A stretch of DNA of 64,000 nucleotides, taken from assembly GCF_001050345.1 (NCBI RefSeq), contig NZ_LFMW01000012.1, forward strand, positions 1-64,000, read 5' to 3'. Position numbers and translations under genes: made by a program. This document shows positions 14,981 through 23,969 of this stretch, piece after piece (position 1 is the stretch's first letter; every line of letters begins with the position of its first letter). Source of the stretch: Pseudomonas fildesensis (GTDB lineage: Bacteria; Pseudomonadota; Gammaproteobacteria; Pseudomonadales; Pseudomonadaceae). Under the pieces are notes generated by a model. The model ran no database searches. It had not been told where the DNA came from and saw only the letters and a list, made by a program, of their open reading frames with translations.

Positions 14981-15304
14981 TCAGCTCACCAAACTGCGCA
15001 ACGCACTGATCTGCGGTATCTCCACCCGCTGCATATACACCCGCAGCGGCTCGGTGATGTTGATGCGGTCGTCGATGTTCTGGTCCAGCAGCAACTGAAT
15101 GCGTTCACGCGACAGGGTCATGGCCTGCTCGGGGGCTGGCAGCCAGACAAATTCGGCGGTGGGGATGATGCCGTCATCGGCCACGTCCATGCCGAAGGAA
15201 TCTTCGCTGAAACGCACGATGTACTGGCCGGACTTGCGGTTCAGGCCGACAAAACCCTTGAGTTGGTCGGCGGCCTGGCAGATAAGCTCGGAAGTGATGC
15301 GCAT
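14981..15304 (-). CDS. Hypothetical protein, 107 residues
   Basis: A small soluble protein of unknown function. It has beta-rich segments (QYIVRFSEDSFGMDVADDG, AEFVWLPAPEQAMTL) followed by helical RERIQLLLDQNIDDRINI. It has no Cys, signal peptide or membrane segment. ATG 15304 is supported by GAGGT about 6 bp upstream; the frame is open further upstream but without a ribosome site. It stands alone between REP elements and glpQ. I do not recognise the family. Confidence 0.75.
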   Translation of the reverse strand: MRITSELICQAADQLKGFVGLNRKSGQYIVRFSEDSFGMDVADDGIIPTAEFVWLPAPEQAMTLSRERIQLLLDQNIDDRINITEPLRVYMQRVEIPQISALRSLVS

Positions 15305-15536
15305 GGTCAACCTCACTGAAAAGTCCCACAGGGACTGGAAAGATGGTTTACACGCGTGGCAGAAAGTACCGCCCTCTAGCGGGGCAGCTTCAGGCAAGGG
15401 TACTGCAATGCATCACAAAAAAACCGAGAAAATTGGGCCGTGCGCACGTTAATGTCGGTTTGGTGATAGCGCCTTTCGCAATCAATTGTTAAAAAGGAGG
15501 CCTTCTCAAAGCTACCTCCACGAAAGGACTTCGCAT

Positions 15537-16688
15537 ATGCCTGTCACGTTTACCAACGGCCCGGTGCCAGCCACGATAGGGAGCGCCTTGCTGCTCGCCC
15601 TGATGCTCGGCTTTGGCCAGGCGCAGGCTGCCGACCCGATCAGCCCGGCTGAATTGGCAACTAACGAAGGCATCCCCTACCCAGCCGTGATCGCCCACCG
15701 TGGCGCTTCCTACGACGCACCCGAATCTACCGCTGCTTCCTACAAGCTCGCCCGCGACCTGGGTGCCGACTACCTGGAACTGGACCTGCAGCGCAGCAAG
15801 GACGGCGTGCTGTTCGCCCTGCACGACAACAACCTGCAGCGCACCACCGACGTGGCCTCCAAGTTTCCCGAGCGTAAAGACAGCCCGGCCAACGAGTTCA
15901 CGTGGGCCGAGCTGCGCACCCTGGACGCCGGCAGTTGGTTCAACGCCGCTTACCCGGATCGTGCCCGCCCAGGGTTCGTGGGCCTGAAAATCCAGAGCCT
16001 CGACGAAATCATCAAGATTGCCGAAGGCTCGCCGCAGCACAAACCAGGCCTGTACATCGAAACCAAGGAGCCCAAGCAGTTTCCTGGCATCGAAGCCGAC
16101 CTGAAAAACAAGCTGCTGGACAAGGGCTGGCTGAGCTCCACCGGTTCCAACCAAGCGCAGAAGAACATCGGTGTTGGCCAGGGCAAGGGCCGCGTCGTGC
16201 TGCAGACGTTTGAAAAAGACAGCTTGAAAGAGCTGCAGAAAGAAATGCCGAACACCCCGAAGATCCTGCTGTTATGGGTGGGTGAAGGCAGCATCGAACC
16301 GAAATCCAAGCAGACCTTCGCCGAATCCGGCGAAACCACCAAGGCCGCCTACTACGCCAAGCAAGAGCCGAAAGACGCCGCTGAATTTGAAAAATGGGTC
16401 GACGAAGCCAAGAGCCTCGGCGCCATTGGCACTGGCCCGTCGGCCGAACTGACCGCCCACGGCGACCAGAGCTACACCGACCTGGTGAAGCCTGAAATGA
16501 ACCAACTTACCCACGACAAGGGCCTACTGGTGCACGTCTACACCGTCGATGAGCCTGTGGACTTCGACAAGGTGACGAAAGCAGGCGTCGACGGCATTTT
16601 CACCAACCGCGCCGCCGAACTGCTCAAGTTCTACAAGCGCTACCCGTCGTCCAGCGTGCAGGATCTGCTGAACGACTATAAGTACTGA
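15537..16688 (+). CDS. glpQ: Periplasmic glycerophosphodiester phosphodiesterase
   Basis: A 383-residue secreted GlpQ that hydrolyses glycerophosphodiesters to glycerol-3-phosphate and an alcohol. A signal peptide (about residues 1-30, GSALLLALMLGFGQAQAA) precedes the mature enzyme. The catalytic elements are AHRGASYDAPEST, YLELDLQRSKDG (metal ligands) and ALHDNNLQRTTD. Start ATG 15537 has AAGGA 9 bp upstream; the earlier in-frame codons are rejected. The downstream AraC gene begins immediately after the stop, suggesting read-through. Confidence 0.93.
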   Translation: MPVTFTNGPVPATIGSALLLALMLGFGQAQAADPISPAELATNEGIPYPAVIAHRGASYDAPESTAASYKLARDLGADYLELDLQRSKDGVLFALHDNNLQRTTDVASKFPERKDSPANEFTWAELRTLDAGSWFNAAYPDRARPGFVGLKIQSLDEIIKIAEGSPQHKPGLYIETKEPKQFPGIEADLKNKLLDKGWLSSTGSNQAQKNIGVGQGKGRVVLQTFEKDSLKELQKEMPNTPKILLLWVGEGSIEPKSKQTFAESGETTKAAYYAKQEPKDAAEFEKWVDEAKSLGAIGTGPSAELTAHGDQSYTDLVKPEMNQLTHDKGLLVHVYTVDEPVDFDKVTKAGVDGIFTNRAAELLKFYKRYPSSSVQDLLNDYKY

Positions 16689-17366
16689 GTGAAACCCGAA
16701 GGGTCAGGCCTCCTGTGGTTGGGGTGTGACTACGGCCTGATCCTCGGCAAGCCTTGGCGCACCGCGCCCCATGCGCATTACGCGCATCAGTTGATGTTCT
16801 CCCTCGGCGGGCCGGTCACGGTCAGCCTTGATGGCCGTGTAGTCACGGCCCATCGCCTGTTTATCCCTTCACGGCACACCCACGCCATTCTCGAGACCGA
16901 GGCTGAGGTGTTGATGCTGTATGCCGAACCCGTCGTGTTTGATGCCGAGCCTTTGCAGCAATTGCTGCTTGCCGGCGAACTGTCGCTGGAAATACTCGAC
17001 CAGCATTTGCGTCAATTGCCCCGGCGCACCCTTGAAGATGCTCGGATAAAGCGCGCCCTGTCAGCCCTCGATCAACAACTGGCCGGCAAGGTATCGGCCG
17101 CTGCCCTCGCCCAGGCGGCGCACCTGTCGCTGAGCCAACTGGAGCGGCTGTTCGCTGATCAACTCGGTGTGCCGATACGCCGCCTGGTGCTGTGGCGGCG
17201 GTTGCGCGTCGCACTGCAACTGGCCCTCGCCGGCAGCAGCTTGACCGAGGCCGCCCACGGTGCGGGCTTTGCCGACTCGGCGCACTTCTCGCGGACGATG
17301 AAGCAGTTGTTTGGCGTCACCGCTGGAGCGTCACTGCGCCAATTGCACGTGCGACTCTTAACGTAG
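16689..17366 (+). CDS. AraC family transcriptional regulator
   Basis: A 225-residue regulator with an N-terminal cupin-like region (HAHYAHQLMFSLGG, PSRHTHAIL) and a C-terminal double helix-turn-helix (AALAQAAHLSLSQLERLF and GSSLTEAAHGAGFADSAHFSRTMKQLFGVT). The start is GTG 16689, directly next to the glpQ stop, implying translational coupling. It is short for the family but both HTHs are complete. It overlaps the convergent desaturase gene by 9 bp. The target is unknown. Confidence 0.88.
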   Translation: MKPEGSGLLWLGCDYGLILGKPWRTAPHAHYAHQLMFSLGGPVTVSLDGRVVTAHRLFIPSRHTHAILETEAEVLMLYAEPVVFDAEPLQQLLLAGELSLEILDQHLRQLPRRTLEDARIKRALSALDQQLAGKVSAAALAQAAHLSLSQLERLFADQLGVPIRRLVLWRRLRVALQLALAGSSLTEAAHGAGFADSAHFSRTMKQLFGVTAGASLRQLHVRLLT

Positions 17367-18236
17367 ATCGTCTGGTAACGGCGGCTCTTTGGCCAACTGC
17401 GCACGCATAAACGGATCACGCAACTGCGCCCCGTACGCCACCGGAAAATCCGGCCGACTGCCAATGCCCAAATCCCCCGGCCCCATGCGATAGCCGTCAC
17501 GATAAAACGCCGTGCCCAGCAGCCAGTCCCACAGGTTGAAAAACAGCCCGAAATTCACATCGCCCGCCCGGCCGTACTTCATATGATGAAAACGGTGCAC
17601 CGGCGCCCAGGCAAAGACCCAACGCAACGGCCCCAGGCGCATATCGACGTTGGAATGCTGTAACAACAATTGAATGGCGATGGCCAGTGCGAGCAACTGC
17701 GCCACCTCCAGCGGAATCCCCAGCAGGATCAACGGCAGCAGGCCCGCCGTGGCCTCCAGCAGTTGGTGCAAGGGATGCTTCATCAACCCATTGAAGCCAT
17801 AGAGCCGTTGCACGCTGTGGTGCACCGCATGCAGGCGCCACAGAGGGGCGATGCGATGGCTGGCGTAATGCATCAAGGTAATGCCGGCGTCGGCCAGGAA
17901 AACGGCCAGCAACAATTGCTGCCACATCGGCCACCCGCGCGGCCAGATTCCGTCGAACGCCAGCAGCGCAGTCAGCCCCGGCACTATCAGCAAACCCAAG
18001 GCATTCAGGCTTTCGTTGACCAGCGCGTGAAGCGTGTCACGCCGACGGTCGCCCAGGGTGTGATTCCACTGCGGCTCATAGGGCAGCCATTGTTCCGCCA
18101 GGAACGACACCGCCACCGCTGTGGCAAAGACCAGCACCAGCCATTGCGCTTGCCCGGCCTGTATCAGCCAAAGTGACCAGCCGACAAACCCTGCCAGGAA
18201 CGCGGGCGCATACATCCAACTCACTAACCGTTTCAT
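17358..18236 (-). CDS. Sterol desaturase/fatty acid hydroxylase superfamily protein
   Basis: A 292-residue integral membrane di-iron enzyme of the fatty acid hydroxylase superfamily. The histidine boxes are visible: HYASH, HAVHHS, and HRFHHMKYG near the C-terminus. Several hydrophobic segments (about 8-24, 30-48, 82-105, 112-133) anchor it. The substrate, probably a lipid, is unknown. Start ATG 18236 has GGGAG about 7 bp upstream; longer starts run into the promoter. Confidence 0.9.
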   Translation of the reverse strand: MKRLVSWMYAPAFLAGFVGWSLWLIQAGQAQWLVLVFATAVAVSFLAEQWLPYEPQWNHTLGDRRRDTLHALVNESLNALGLLIVPGLTALLAFDGIWPRGWPMWQQLLLAVFLADAGITLMHYASHRIAPLWRLHAVHHSVQRLYGFNGLMKHPLHQLLEATAGLLPLILLGIPLEVAQLLALAIAIQLLLQHSNVDMRLGPLRWVFAWAPVHRFHHMKYGRAGDVNFGLFFNLWDWLLGTAFYRDGYRMGPGDLGIGSRPDFPVAYGAQLRDPFMRAQLAKEPPLPDDLR

Positions 18237-18389
18237 CCGAGTCTCCCTTACGTGAGGCCCCAGCATGAAAGTTCGCGTGCACATTGGATTGAACGAACTG
18301 CGCAACTCCTTGAACTAATTAAGCATGAGTTAAGTTGCACTGGTTAACCTGAGCCCACTTAAACAGCTCACCGAAGAAGGATACACACG

Positions 18390-18698
18390 ATGAAAACCTT
18401 GACCGCTCTGTTCGCTGCCACCGCCCTGACCCTGACTGCCGGCCTGGCCCAGGCTGATGTTCGCCCGGATCATATCGAAGGCCTGCTCAAGTCCGGCGCT
18501 GTGATGCCATTCGAGAAACTCAACGCTGCGGCCGTGGCCAAACATGCCGGCGCCACCATCAACGACACCGAACTGGACCACAACAATAGTGGCGTACTGG
18601 TCTACGAAGTTGACCTGACCGATACCACCGGCAAGAAGTTTGAAGTGAAGCTCGACGCCAAGACCGGGGCCGTGCTGGAAGACAAGCTGGACACCTGA
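18390..18698 (+). CDS. Periplasmic PepSY domain protein
   Basis: A 102-residue secreted protein. The signal peptide MKTLTALFAATALTLTAGLAQA cleaves after AQA, followed by a single PepSY domain (about 40-102) ending GKKFEVKLDAKTGAVLEDKL. PepSY modules inhibit proteases or modulate sensor kinases; no partner kinase is intact nearby. AAGAAGGA lies upstream of the ATG. It is a single gene with its own terminator. Confidence 0.9.
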   Translation: MKTLTALFAATALTLTAGLAQADVRPDHIEGLLKSGAVMPFEKLNAAAVAKHAGATINDTELDHNNSGVLVYEVDLTDTTGKKFEVKLDAKTGAVLEDKLDT

Positions 18699-18714
18699 GT
18701 CAAACCTTAAAAAA

Positions 18715-18745
18715 CCGCGCCACCCTCGGGTGGCGCGGTTTTTTT
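18715..18745 (+). terminator. Rho-independent terminator after the PepSY gene
   Basis: A 10-bp stem CCGCGCCACC/GGTGGCGCGG with loop CTCG is followed by a T run; an A run on the left makes it bidirectional. Confidence 0.92.
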
Positions 18746-18879
18746 ATGGGCGCTCGTCAATGCAGCGTAGGAAAACCCCGTTCGAGCGGATGAAACTGCC
18801 CCTATAACCCGCAAGCTCACTAGAATCCCACTGACGGGCCAGGGCATCACGCCGCCACTTTGCGTACAGAGACCGCTGC

Positions 18880-19125
18880 ATGGAGCAAAAAGCCACCAAC
18901 CTCGCTACCATCGGCCGAATCAGTGCCGTGCCCGCGATGCTCAAAGTCATCAGCGACATGACCGGCCTGCGCTTTGCCGCAGTGGCCAGGGTGACCGACG
19001 ACACCTGGACCGCATGCGCCGTGCTCGACCCGTTGAATTTCGGCCTCGGCGTCGGCGGCGAGCTGGACCTGACCACGACCGAAGAGCACGGCACGGTGTT
19101 TACGTTTAGCCTGCCAACGGCCTGA
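18880..19125 (+). pseudogene. Deletion remnant of a GAF-type sensor histidine kinase
   Basis: An 81-codon frame joins two pieces that belong far apart in one protein. Residues 1 to about 53 (MEQKATNLATIGRISAVPAM, GLRFAAVARVTDDTWTACAV) look like the start of a GAF-domain histidine kinase. The last ~20 residues (TTEEHGTVFTFSLP) are the end of a HATPase domain. The middle, including the phosphorylated His and the ATP site, is missing, as expected from one in-frame internal deletion of several hundred codons. It ends next to the convergent chemoreceptor gene. It is not expected to be an active kinase. Confidence 0.72.
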
Positions 19126-20754
19126 TCAGGCACCCAGTCGCGCCGTCACCTCATTCAACTCGCCGGACAAGCTGCGCAAATTGTGGCTCGCGGCTTCAGT
19201 GCGCTGAACACTCTCGAGGTTGGCCGTGGCCACGGTGGTGATCTGCGTGATGTTGCGAGAGATGTCCTCAGCCACCGAGGTTTGCTCCTCGGCCGCCGTG
19301 GCAATCTGGCGGTTCATATCGCGGATCGCTTCAACGGCCTGGGTAATGTGAGCCAGCATGGCGCCGGCCTGAGTGACTTTTTCCACACTGTCATCGCTGC
19401 ACGACTGGCCGGTGACAATCGCCTCGGCCGCATCCACCGCGCCGGTCTGCACCGCCTGGATAATCTGGTTGATTTCGATGATCGACGCGGCGGTGCGCTG
19501 CGCCAGGCTGCGCACTTCGTCGGCCACCACTGCAAAACCACGGCCCGCCTCACCTGCCCGCGCAGCCTCGATAGCCGCGTTCAGCGCCAGCAGGTTGGTC
19601 TGCTCGGCGATACCGCGAATCACTTCCAGCACTTTGCCGATGCGCACACTGTCGGTTTCCAGGCGACGGATGATGGTACCGGTGTTGAGGATTTCATTAC
19701 GCATCTGGCCGATGGTGGCGATGGTGACTTTCATCACTTCGCCGCCCTCGCGGGCCGAGTGGTCGGCCTCATCGGCAGCGCGCGAGGCACTGGCGGCGTG
19801 GCGCGCCACTTCCTGGGCTGTGGCCGACATTTCAGTCATGGCCGTGGCCACCTGATCGGTGCGGTTAAATTGGTCGTGGGTGCCGGTCGACATCTGTGCG
19901 GCAATCGAATTCAACTCGCCGCTGGCGCCCACCAGGTTGCTGGCACTGCGCTGCAAGCGGCTGAAGGTCTCGGCCAGAAAGTCGCGCAAGGTATTGGCGG
20001 CGGCCGCCAGATGCCCCAGTTCGTCTTGGCGGGAACTGGCAACACGTTCGGCAAAACGACCACGGCTCAGTTGAGTCACGTAGTCGATCAGGCTGCGAAT
20101 CGGCAGGATCAGGTTACGGTTGATCAGCCACAGGCTGAACAGGCCAATCAGCACACCGGACAGCAACATGATCGCCAGGCCCACCCACACGGTGCGCTCG
20201 GCATAAGCACTGATGGCCTGGGATTGTTGAGTGCCTTGTGCGTGCAGGTCGCTGACCAGGGCGCTCATCTGCTCACTGGCTGCGCGGTCCACTCCCTTGA
20301 CCGCGTTGTCGCCGGCGGCTGCATCGGCGCCCGCAGCCACGTAGGCATCGCGGCCCTTCTGGTAGGCGACGCCGAGCTGCTGGTGTTCCTGGCGCAGGGT
20401 TTCGATGCGTCGGTTCAAGACCGGGTCGCTGTTGGTCTGGGTGACCAGCCGCGTGAGAATGCCTTGTACATCGCGCTGCCGCTCCTGGAACTGGCCCCAG
20501 TATTTCTCCATATCCTGCGGTTGCTTGCCGCGCAGCAGCACGTTTTTCCATTCCTGCACCTGCACCTTGAATTGCAGGTTGGCTTCATCGACCAGTTGTG
20601 AAGTGAGCAAGGGACCCTCGAGCAAACTGCGATAACTTTGCACCCCGTTGGAGAGGAAGTTGAAACAGGCAAGGGCGATCAACAGCATCGCCAGGAGGCT
20701 GCCGCCGAGCAGCGACAGAATTTGTGCCCTCAGGGATGTTTGCAGAAGTTTCAT
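19126..20754 (-). CDS. Methyl-accepting chemotaxis protein
   Basis: A 542-residue inner-membrane chemoreceptor. Transmembrane segment 1 is near residues 10-32 and segment 2 near 186-210 (LAIMLLSGVLIGLFSLWLI). Between them is a helical periplasmic ligand domain (VQEWKNVLLRGKQPQDMEKY) of the four-helix type. A HAMP domain (RNLILPIRSLIDYVTQLSRG) and the signalling domain follow, with the intact tip IAEQTNLLALNAAIEAARAG. There is no CheR-binding pentapeptide at the C-terminus. Start ATG 20754 is preferred over upstream in-frame codons because it gives a normal N-terminal arm. The ligand is unknown. Confidence 0.93.
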   Translation of the reverse strand: MKLLQTSLRAQILSLLGGSLLAMLLIALACFNFLSNGVQSYRSLLEGPLLTSQLVDEANLQFKVQVQEWKNVLLRGKQPQDMEKYWGQFQERQRDVQGILTRLVTQTNSDPVLNRRIETLRQEHQQLGVAYQKGRDAYVAAGADAAAGDNAVKGVDRAASEQMSALVSDLHAQGTQQSQAISAYAERTVWVGLAIMLLSGVLIGLFSLWLINRNLILPIRSLIDYVTQLSRGRFAERVASSRQDELGHLAAAANTLRDFLAETFSRLQRSASNLVGASGELNSIAAQMSTGTHDQFNRTDQVATAMTEMSATAQEVARHAASASRAADEADHSAREGGEVMKVTIATIGQMRNEILNTGTIIRRLETDSVRIGKVLEVIRGIAEQTNLLALNAAIEAARAGEAGRGFAVVADEVRSLAQRTAASIIEINQIIQAVQTGAVDAAEAIVTGQSCSDDSVEKVTQAGAMLAHITQAVEAIRDMNRQIATAAEEQTSVAEDISRNITQITTVATANLESVQRTEAASHNLRSLSGELNEVTARLGA

Positions 20755-21015
20755 AGGGGAAAGTCTCGACACGAGGGGATAGGGTGCAAGCACGCCTTAA
20801 CTTCCCTGTCATCAATGGGCCCTCAGATCCACACGGGGCTTATGCGCTGGATCGGCTGTTCTAGACGCTTCTTGAGCCTACCCGACCAATGGTCAAAAAA
20901 ATGTCTTATTGCAGTGAAAAACCTCTTAGTGTCACAAAAATGTCAAATATCCTTGCAATGATTCGCCCACGCGAACCTGTGAAACGTCCTACAGGCCCTT
21001 TCTCTGCGAGCCCCC

Positions 21016-22038
21016 ATGAACCACAGCATCGACCACAGCCACCAGGATTCCGACCTGTTTGGCTTGCTTTACGGTTTTCGTTTTCGTGCCGGTGAAAAGG
21101 GTGAACAGATTGATTCGGCCACCGCCCTCAAGGCCCTGCAACAACCGGCCGACCCGGAGGAGTTCCTCTGGCTGCACCTGAACCTGGCCCACGCAGCGTG
21201 CGAGCGCTGGATGCAGGCGAACCTGGCCTTGCCCGAAGAATTCTTCGAAGCCCTGCATGAAGGCTCGCGCTCTACCCGCATCGAACACGTCGACTCGGCC
21301 TTGCTGGCGGTGGTCAACGACGTGGTGTTCAACTTCAGCAGCATGGTCTCGTCGGATATTTCCACGCTGTGGGTGTGCGCGCGCAGCCGGCTGCTGGTCA
21401 GCGCGCGCCTGCAACCGTTGCACTCGGTGGACAAATTGCGCTCGTCGGTAAAGGCCGGTGAACGCTTTCGCTCGCCGCTGGAATTACTGGTGCACCTGCT
21501 GCGCGACCAGGGCGAAGTGCTGACGCAGATCGTGCGCAAGACCAGCATCAGCGTCGACCATATCGAAGACCAGTTGCTGTCCTCGCGCCTGTCCACCAAC
21601 CGCGCCGAACTGGGTGCGGCGCGCCGGGTGCTGGTACGCCTGCAACGCCTGCTGGCGCTGGAGCCAGGTTCGTTGCTGCGCCTGCTCAACCGCCCGCCGC
21701 AGTGGCTGCAAAAGGAAGACGTGAAGGAGTTGCGCAAATCCACGGAGGAGTTTGCGCTGATCATCAACGACCTGATGGCCCTGGGTGAGCGGATCAAGCT
21801 GTTGCAGGAAGAGATCGCCGCCAACCTCAACGAGCAAAGCAACCGCACGCTGTTTACGCTCACGGTGGTGACGGTACTGGCGCTGCCGATCAACATCATT
21901 GCCGGCTTTTTCGGCATGAACGTAGGCGGCGTACCGCTCTCCCAAGACCCGGAAGGCTTCTGGATTCTGGTGGCGCTGGTTGCGACCTTCACCCTGATTG
22001 CCGGGCGCTGGGCCTTCCGCAAGCGCAAGGATTACTGA
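21016..22038 (+). CDS. CorA-superfamily transporter, ZntB-like
   Basis: A 340-residue cation transporter of the 2-TM-GxN family. The long cytoplasmic part (1 to about 275) ends in the GERIKLLQEEIAANLNEQSNRT stalk helix. Two membrane segments follow (TVVTVLALPINIIAGFFGMN and the C-terminal ILVALVATFTLIAGRWAF). The pore signature GMNVGG is present. ZntB-type zinc transport is more likely than Mg uptake because of the family-like N-terminus (LLYGFRF, FLWLHLNL). It is a single gene with a 200-bp AT-richer upstream region. Confidence 0.87.
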   Translation: MNHSIDHSHQDSDLFGLLYGFRFRAGEKGEQIDSATALKALQQPADPEEFLWLHLNLAHAACERWMQANLALPEEFFEALHEGSRSTRIEHVDSALLAVVNDVVFNFSSMVSSDISTLWVCARSRLLVSARLQPLHSVDKLRSSVKAGERFRSPLELLVHLLRDQGEVLTQIVRKTSISVDHIEDQLLSSRLSTNRAELGAARRVLVRLQRLLALEPGSLLRLLNRPPQWLQKEDVKELRKSTEEFALIINDLMALGERIKLLQEEIAANLNEQSNRTLFTLTVVTVLALPINIIAGFFGMNVGGVPLSQDPEGFWILVALVATFTLIAGRWAFRKRKDY

Positions 22039-22083
22039 ATTGGAATGCGGTAAAAAAGGTGGGAGGGGGCTTGCTCCCACATT

Positions 22084-22114
22084 GATCATTCCCACGCGGA
22101 GCGTGGGAACGATC
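22084..22114. repeat. Single short palindrome (TTCCCACGCGGAGCGTGGGAA class)
   Basis: CATTCCCACGCGGAGCGTGG, flanked by GAT and GAACGATC, is a near-perfect palindrome between zntB and pit. The same class forms long elements at 23855 and 26760 and a single unit at 44243. Confidence 0.8.
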
Positions 22115-22221
22115 GGACTGACCAGCGGTGCTGCTCAATGAGCTAAACATGACCTGAGGCAGCATGTCTGTAACATTCTGCAACGATCATGGGCGACATC
22201 CTCCCCACTGGATGCTTCGGC

Positions 22222-23838
22222 ATGGCCACCCCTTCCCTGACTGCCTCCACCGCCGGCTTACACGCCGACCCCAAACCCCGACTGGACAAAAAACCCAGCC
22301 TGTTGACGGTGATCTTTTTCTTCGCCGTGCTCGCCATGGGCCTTTTGTTTACCGCCTACAGCCTGATGCACGACATGAAAGAACTGGGCACGGAGGTCAC
22401 CACCTGGACGCCGTTCCTGCTGCTGGGCGTGGCGCTGCTGATCGCCCTGGGTTTCGAGTTCGTCAACGGCTTCCACGACACCGCCAACGCCGTCGCCACC
22501 GTGATTTACACCAATTCGTTGCCACCGCAATTTGCGGTGGTGTGGTCGGGTTTTTTCAACTTCCTCGGGGTGCTGCTGTCCAGCGGTGCGGTGGCGTTCG
22601 GCATCATTGCGCTGCTGCCGGTCGAGCTGATTTTGCAGGTGGGCTCATCGGCTGGTTTCGCGATGATCTTCGCCCTGCTCATCGCCGCGATCCTGTGGAA
22701 CCTCGGCACCTGGTGGCTGGGGTTGCCTGCGTCGTCTTCCCACACCCTGATCGGCTCTATCATCGGCGTCGGCGTCGCCAATGCCTTGATGCACGGGCGT
22801 GACGGCACCAGCGGCGTGGATTGGAGCCAGGCGACCAAGATCGGTTATGCGTTGCTGCTGTCACCCTTGATAGGCTTCGCGTTTGCCGCGCTGCTGTTGC
22901 TGGCCCTGCGCGCCTTTGTGAAAAACCGCGCGCTGTACAAGGCCCCCAAAGGCAACACCCCGCCGCCGTGGTGGATTCGCAGCATGCTGATCGTCACCTG
23001 CACCGGCGTGTCGTTCGCCCACGGCTCCAACGACGGGCAGAAAGGCATGGGCCTGATCATGCTGATCCTGGTCGGCACCCTGCCGATGGCCTACGCACTG
23101 AACCGCACCATGCCCGCCGAGCAGTCTTTGCAGTTCGCGGCGGTGGCCGAAGTGACCCAGGTGGCCCTGATGAAAAGCGCACCGCACGCGCTGCCAGGAG
23201 ATCCGCGGCCGATCCTCTCGACCTATGTACGCACCAAGGAGGCCACGCCGGAACTGATACCCGCCCTCGCCGCCCTCGCCGGCCAGATCGGTGACGAAGT
23301 AAAAGGCTACGGTTCACTGGCCAAAGTCCCCGCCGAGGCGGTACGTAACGTGCGTAACGACATGTACCTGACCAGCGAAACCATTCGGTTGATAGACAAG
23401 GGCAAGGTCGGCAGCTTCGACGCCGACACCCAAGACAAGCTGCAACTGTTCAAGCAACAGATCGACAACGCCACGCGTTTTATTCCGCTGTGGGTGAAGA
23501 TCGCCGTGGCCATCGCCCTCGGGCTGGGCACCATGGTCGGCTGGAAGCGCATCGTGGTGACGGTCGGCGAGAAGATCGGCAAGACCCACCTGACGTACGC
23601 CCAAGGCGCGTCGGCCGAGACAGTGGCGATGCTGACCATCGGCGCAGCGGATATGTTCGGGTTGCCCGTGTCGACCACTCATGTGTTGTCGTCCGGGGTG
23701 GCGGGGACCATGGTGGCCAATGGCGGTGGCTTGCAGATGAAGACCATCCGCAACTTGCTGATGGCCTGGGTGCTGACGTTGCCGGCGGCGATTGTGTTGT
23801 CGGGTAGTTTGTACTGGTTGTTCACTCAACTGTTCTGA
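22222..23838 (+). CDS. pit: Inorganic phosphate transporter, Pit family
   Basis: A 538-residue inner-membrane low-affinity phosphate (metal-phosphate/H+) symporter. The duplicated family signature is visible as GFEFVNGFHDTANAVATVIY early on and GADMFGLPVSTTHVLSSGVAG late, with CTGVSFAHGSNDGQKGMGL in the middle. About ten hydrophobic segments surround a large hydrophilic loop (about 290-425). ATG 22222 is chosen because it gives the usual N-terminus; ATG 22189 is an in-frame alternative with no better ribosome site. Confidence 0.9.
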   Translation: MATPSLTASTAGLHADPKPRLDKKPSLLTVIFFFAVLAMGLLFTAYSLMHDMKELGTEVTTWTPFLLLGVALLIALGFEFVNGFHDTANAVATVIYTNSLPPQFAVVWSGFFNFLGVLLSSGAVAFGIIALLPVELILQVGSSAGFAMIFALLIAAILWNLGTWWLGLPASSSHTLIGSIIGVGVANALMHGRDGTSGVDWSQATKIGYALLLSPLIGFAFAALLLLALRAFVKNRALYKAPKGNTPPPWWIRSMLIVTCTGVSFAHGSNDGQKGMGLIMLILVGTLPMAYALNRTMPAEQSLQFAAVAEVTQVALMKSAPHALPGDPRPILSTYVRTKEATPELIPALAALAGQIGDEVKGYGSLAKVPAEAVRNVRNDMYLTSETIRLIDKGKVGSFDADTQDKLQLFKQQIDNATRFIPLWVKIAVAIALGLGTMVGWKRIVVTVGEKIGKTHLTYAQGASAETVAMLTIGAADMFGLPVSTTHVLSSGVAGTMVANGGGLQMKTIRNLLMAWVLTLPAAIVLSGSLYWLFTQLF

Positions 23839-23854
23839 CACACCATCGCTGATC

Positions 23855-23969
23855 GATCATTCCCACGCTCCGCGTGGGAATGCATCCTGTGACGCTCTGC
23901 GTCACGACCGTCAAAAGCGGACGCAGAGCGTCCAGGGCGGCATTCCCACGCAGAGCGTGGGAACGATCA
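23855..23969. repeat. 115-bp compound palindromic element, copy 1
   Basis: The ends are GATCATTCCCACGCTCCGCG and AGAGCGTGGGAACGATC in inverted orientation. The inner part carries GTGACGCTCTGCGTCACGAC and GGACGCAGAGCGTCC, each a palindrome. Copy 2 lies at 26760-26873, so the two copies bracket the pxp operon. The right end overlaps the pxpC stop codon. Confidence 0.8.
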
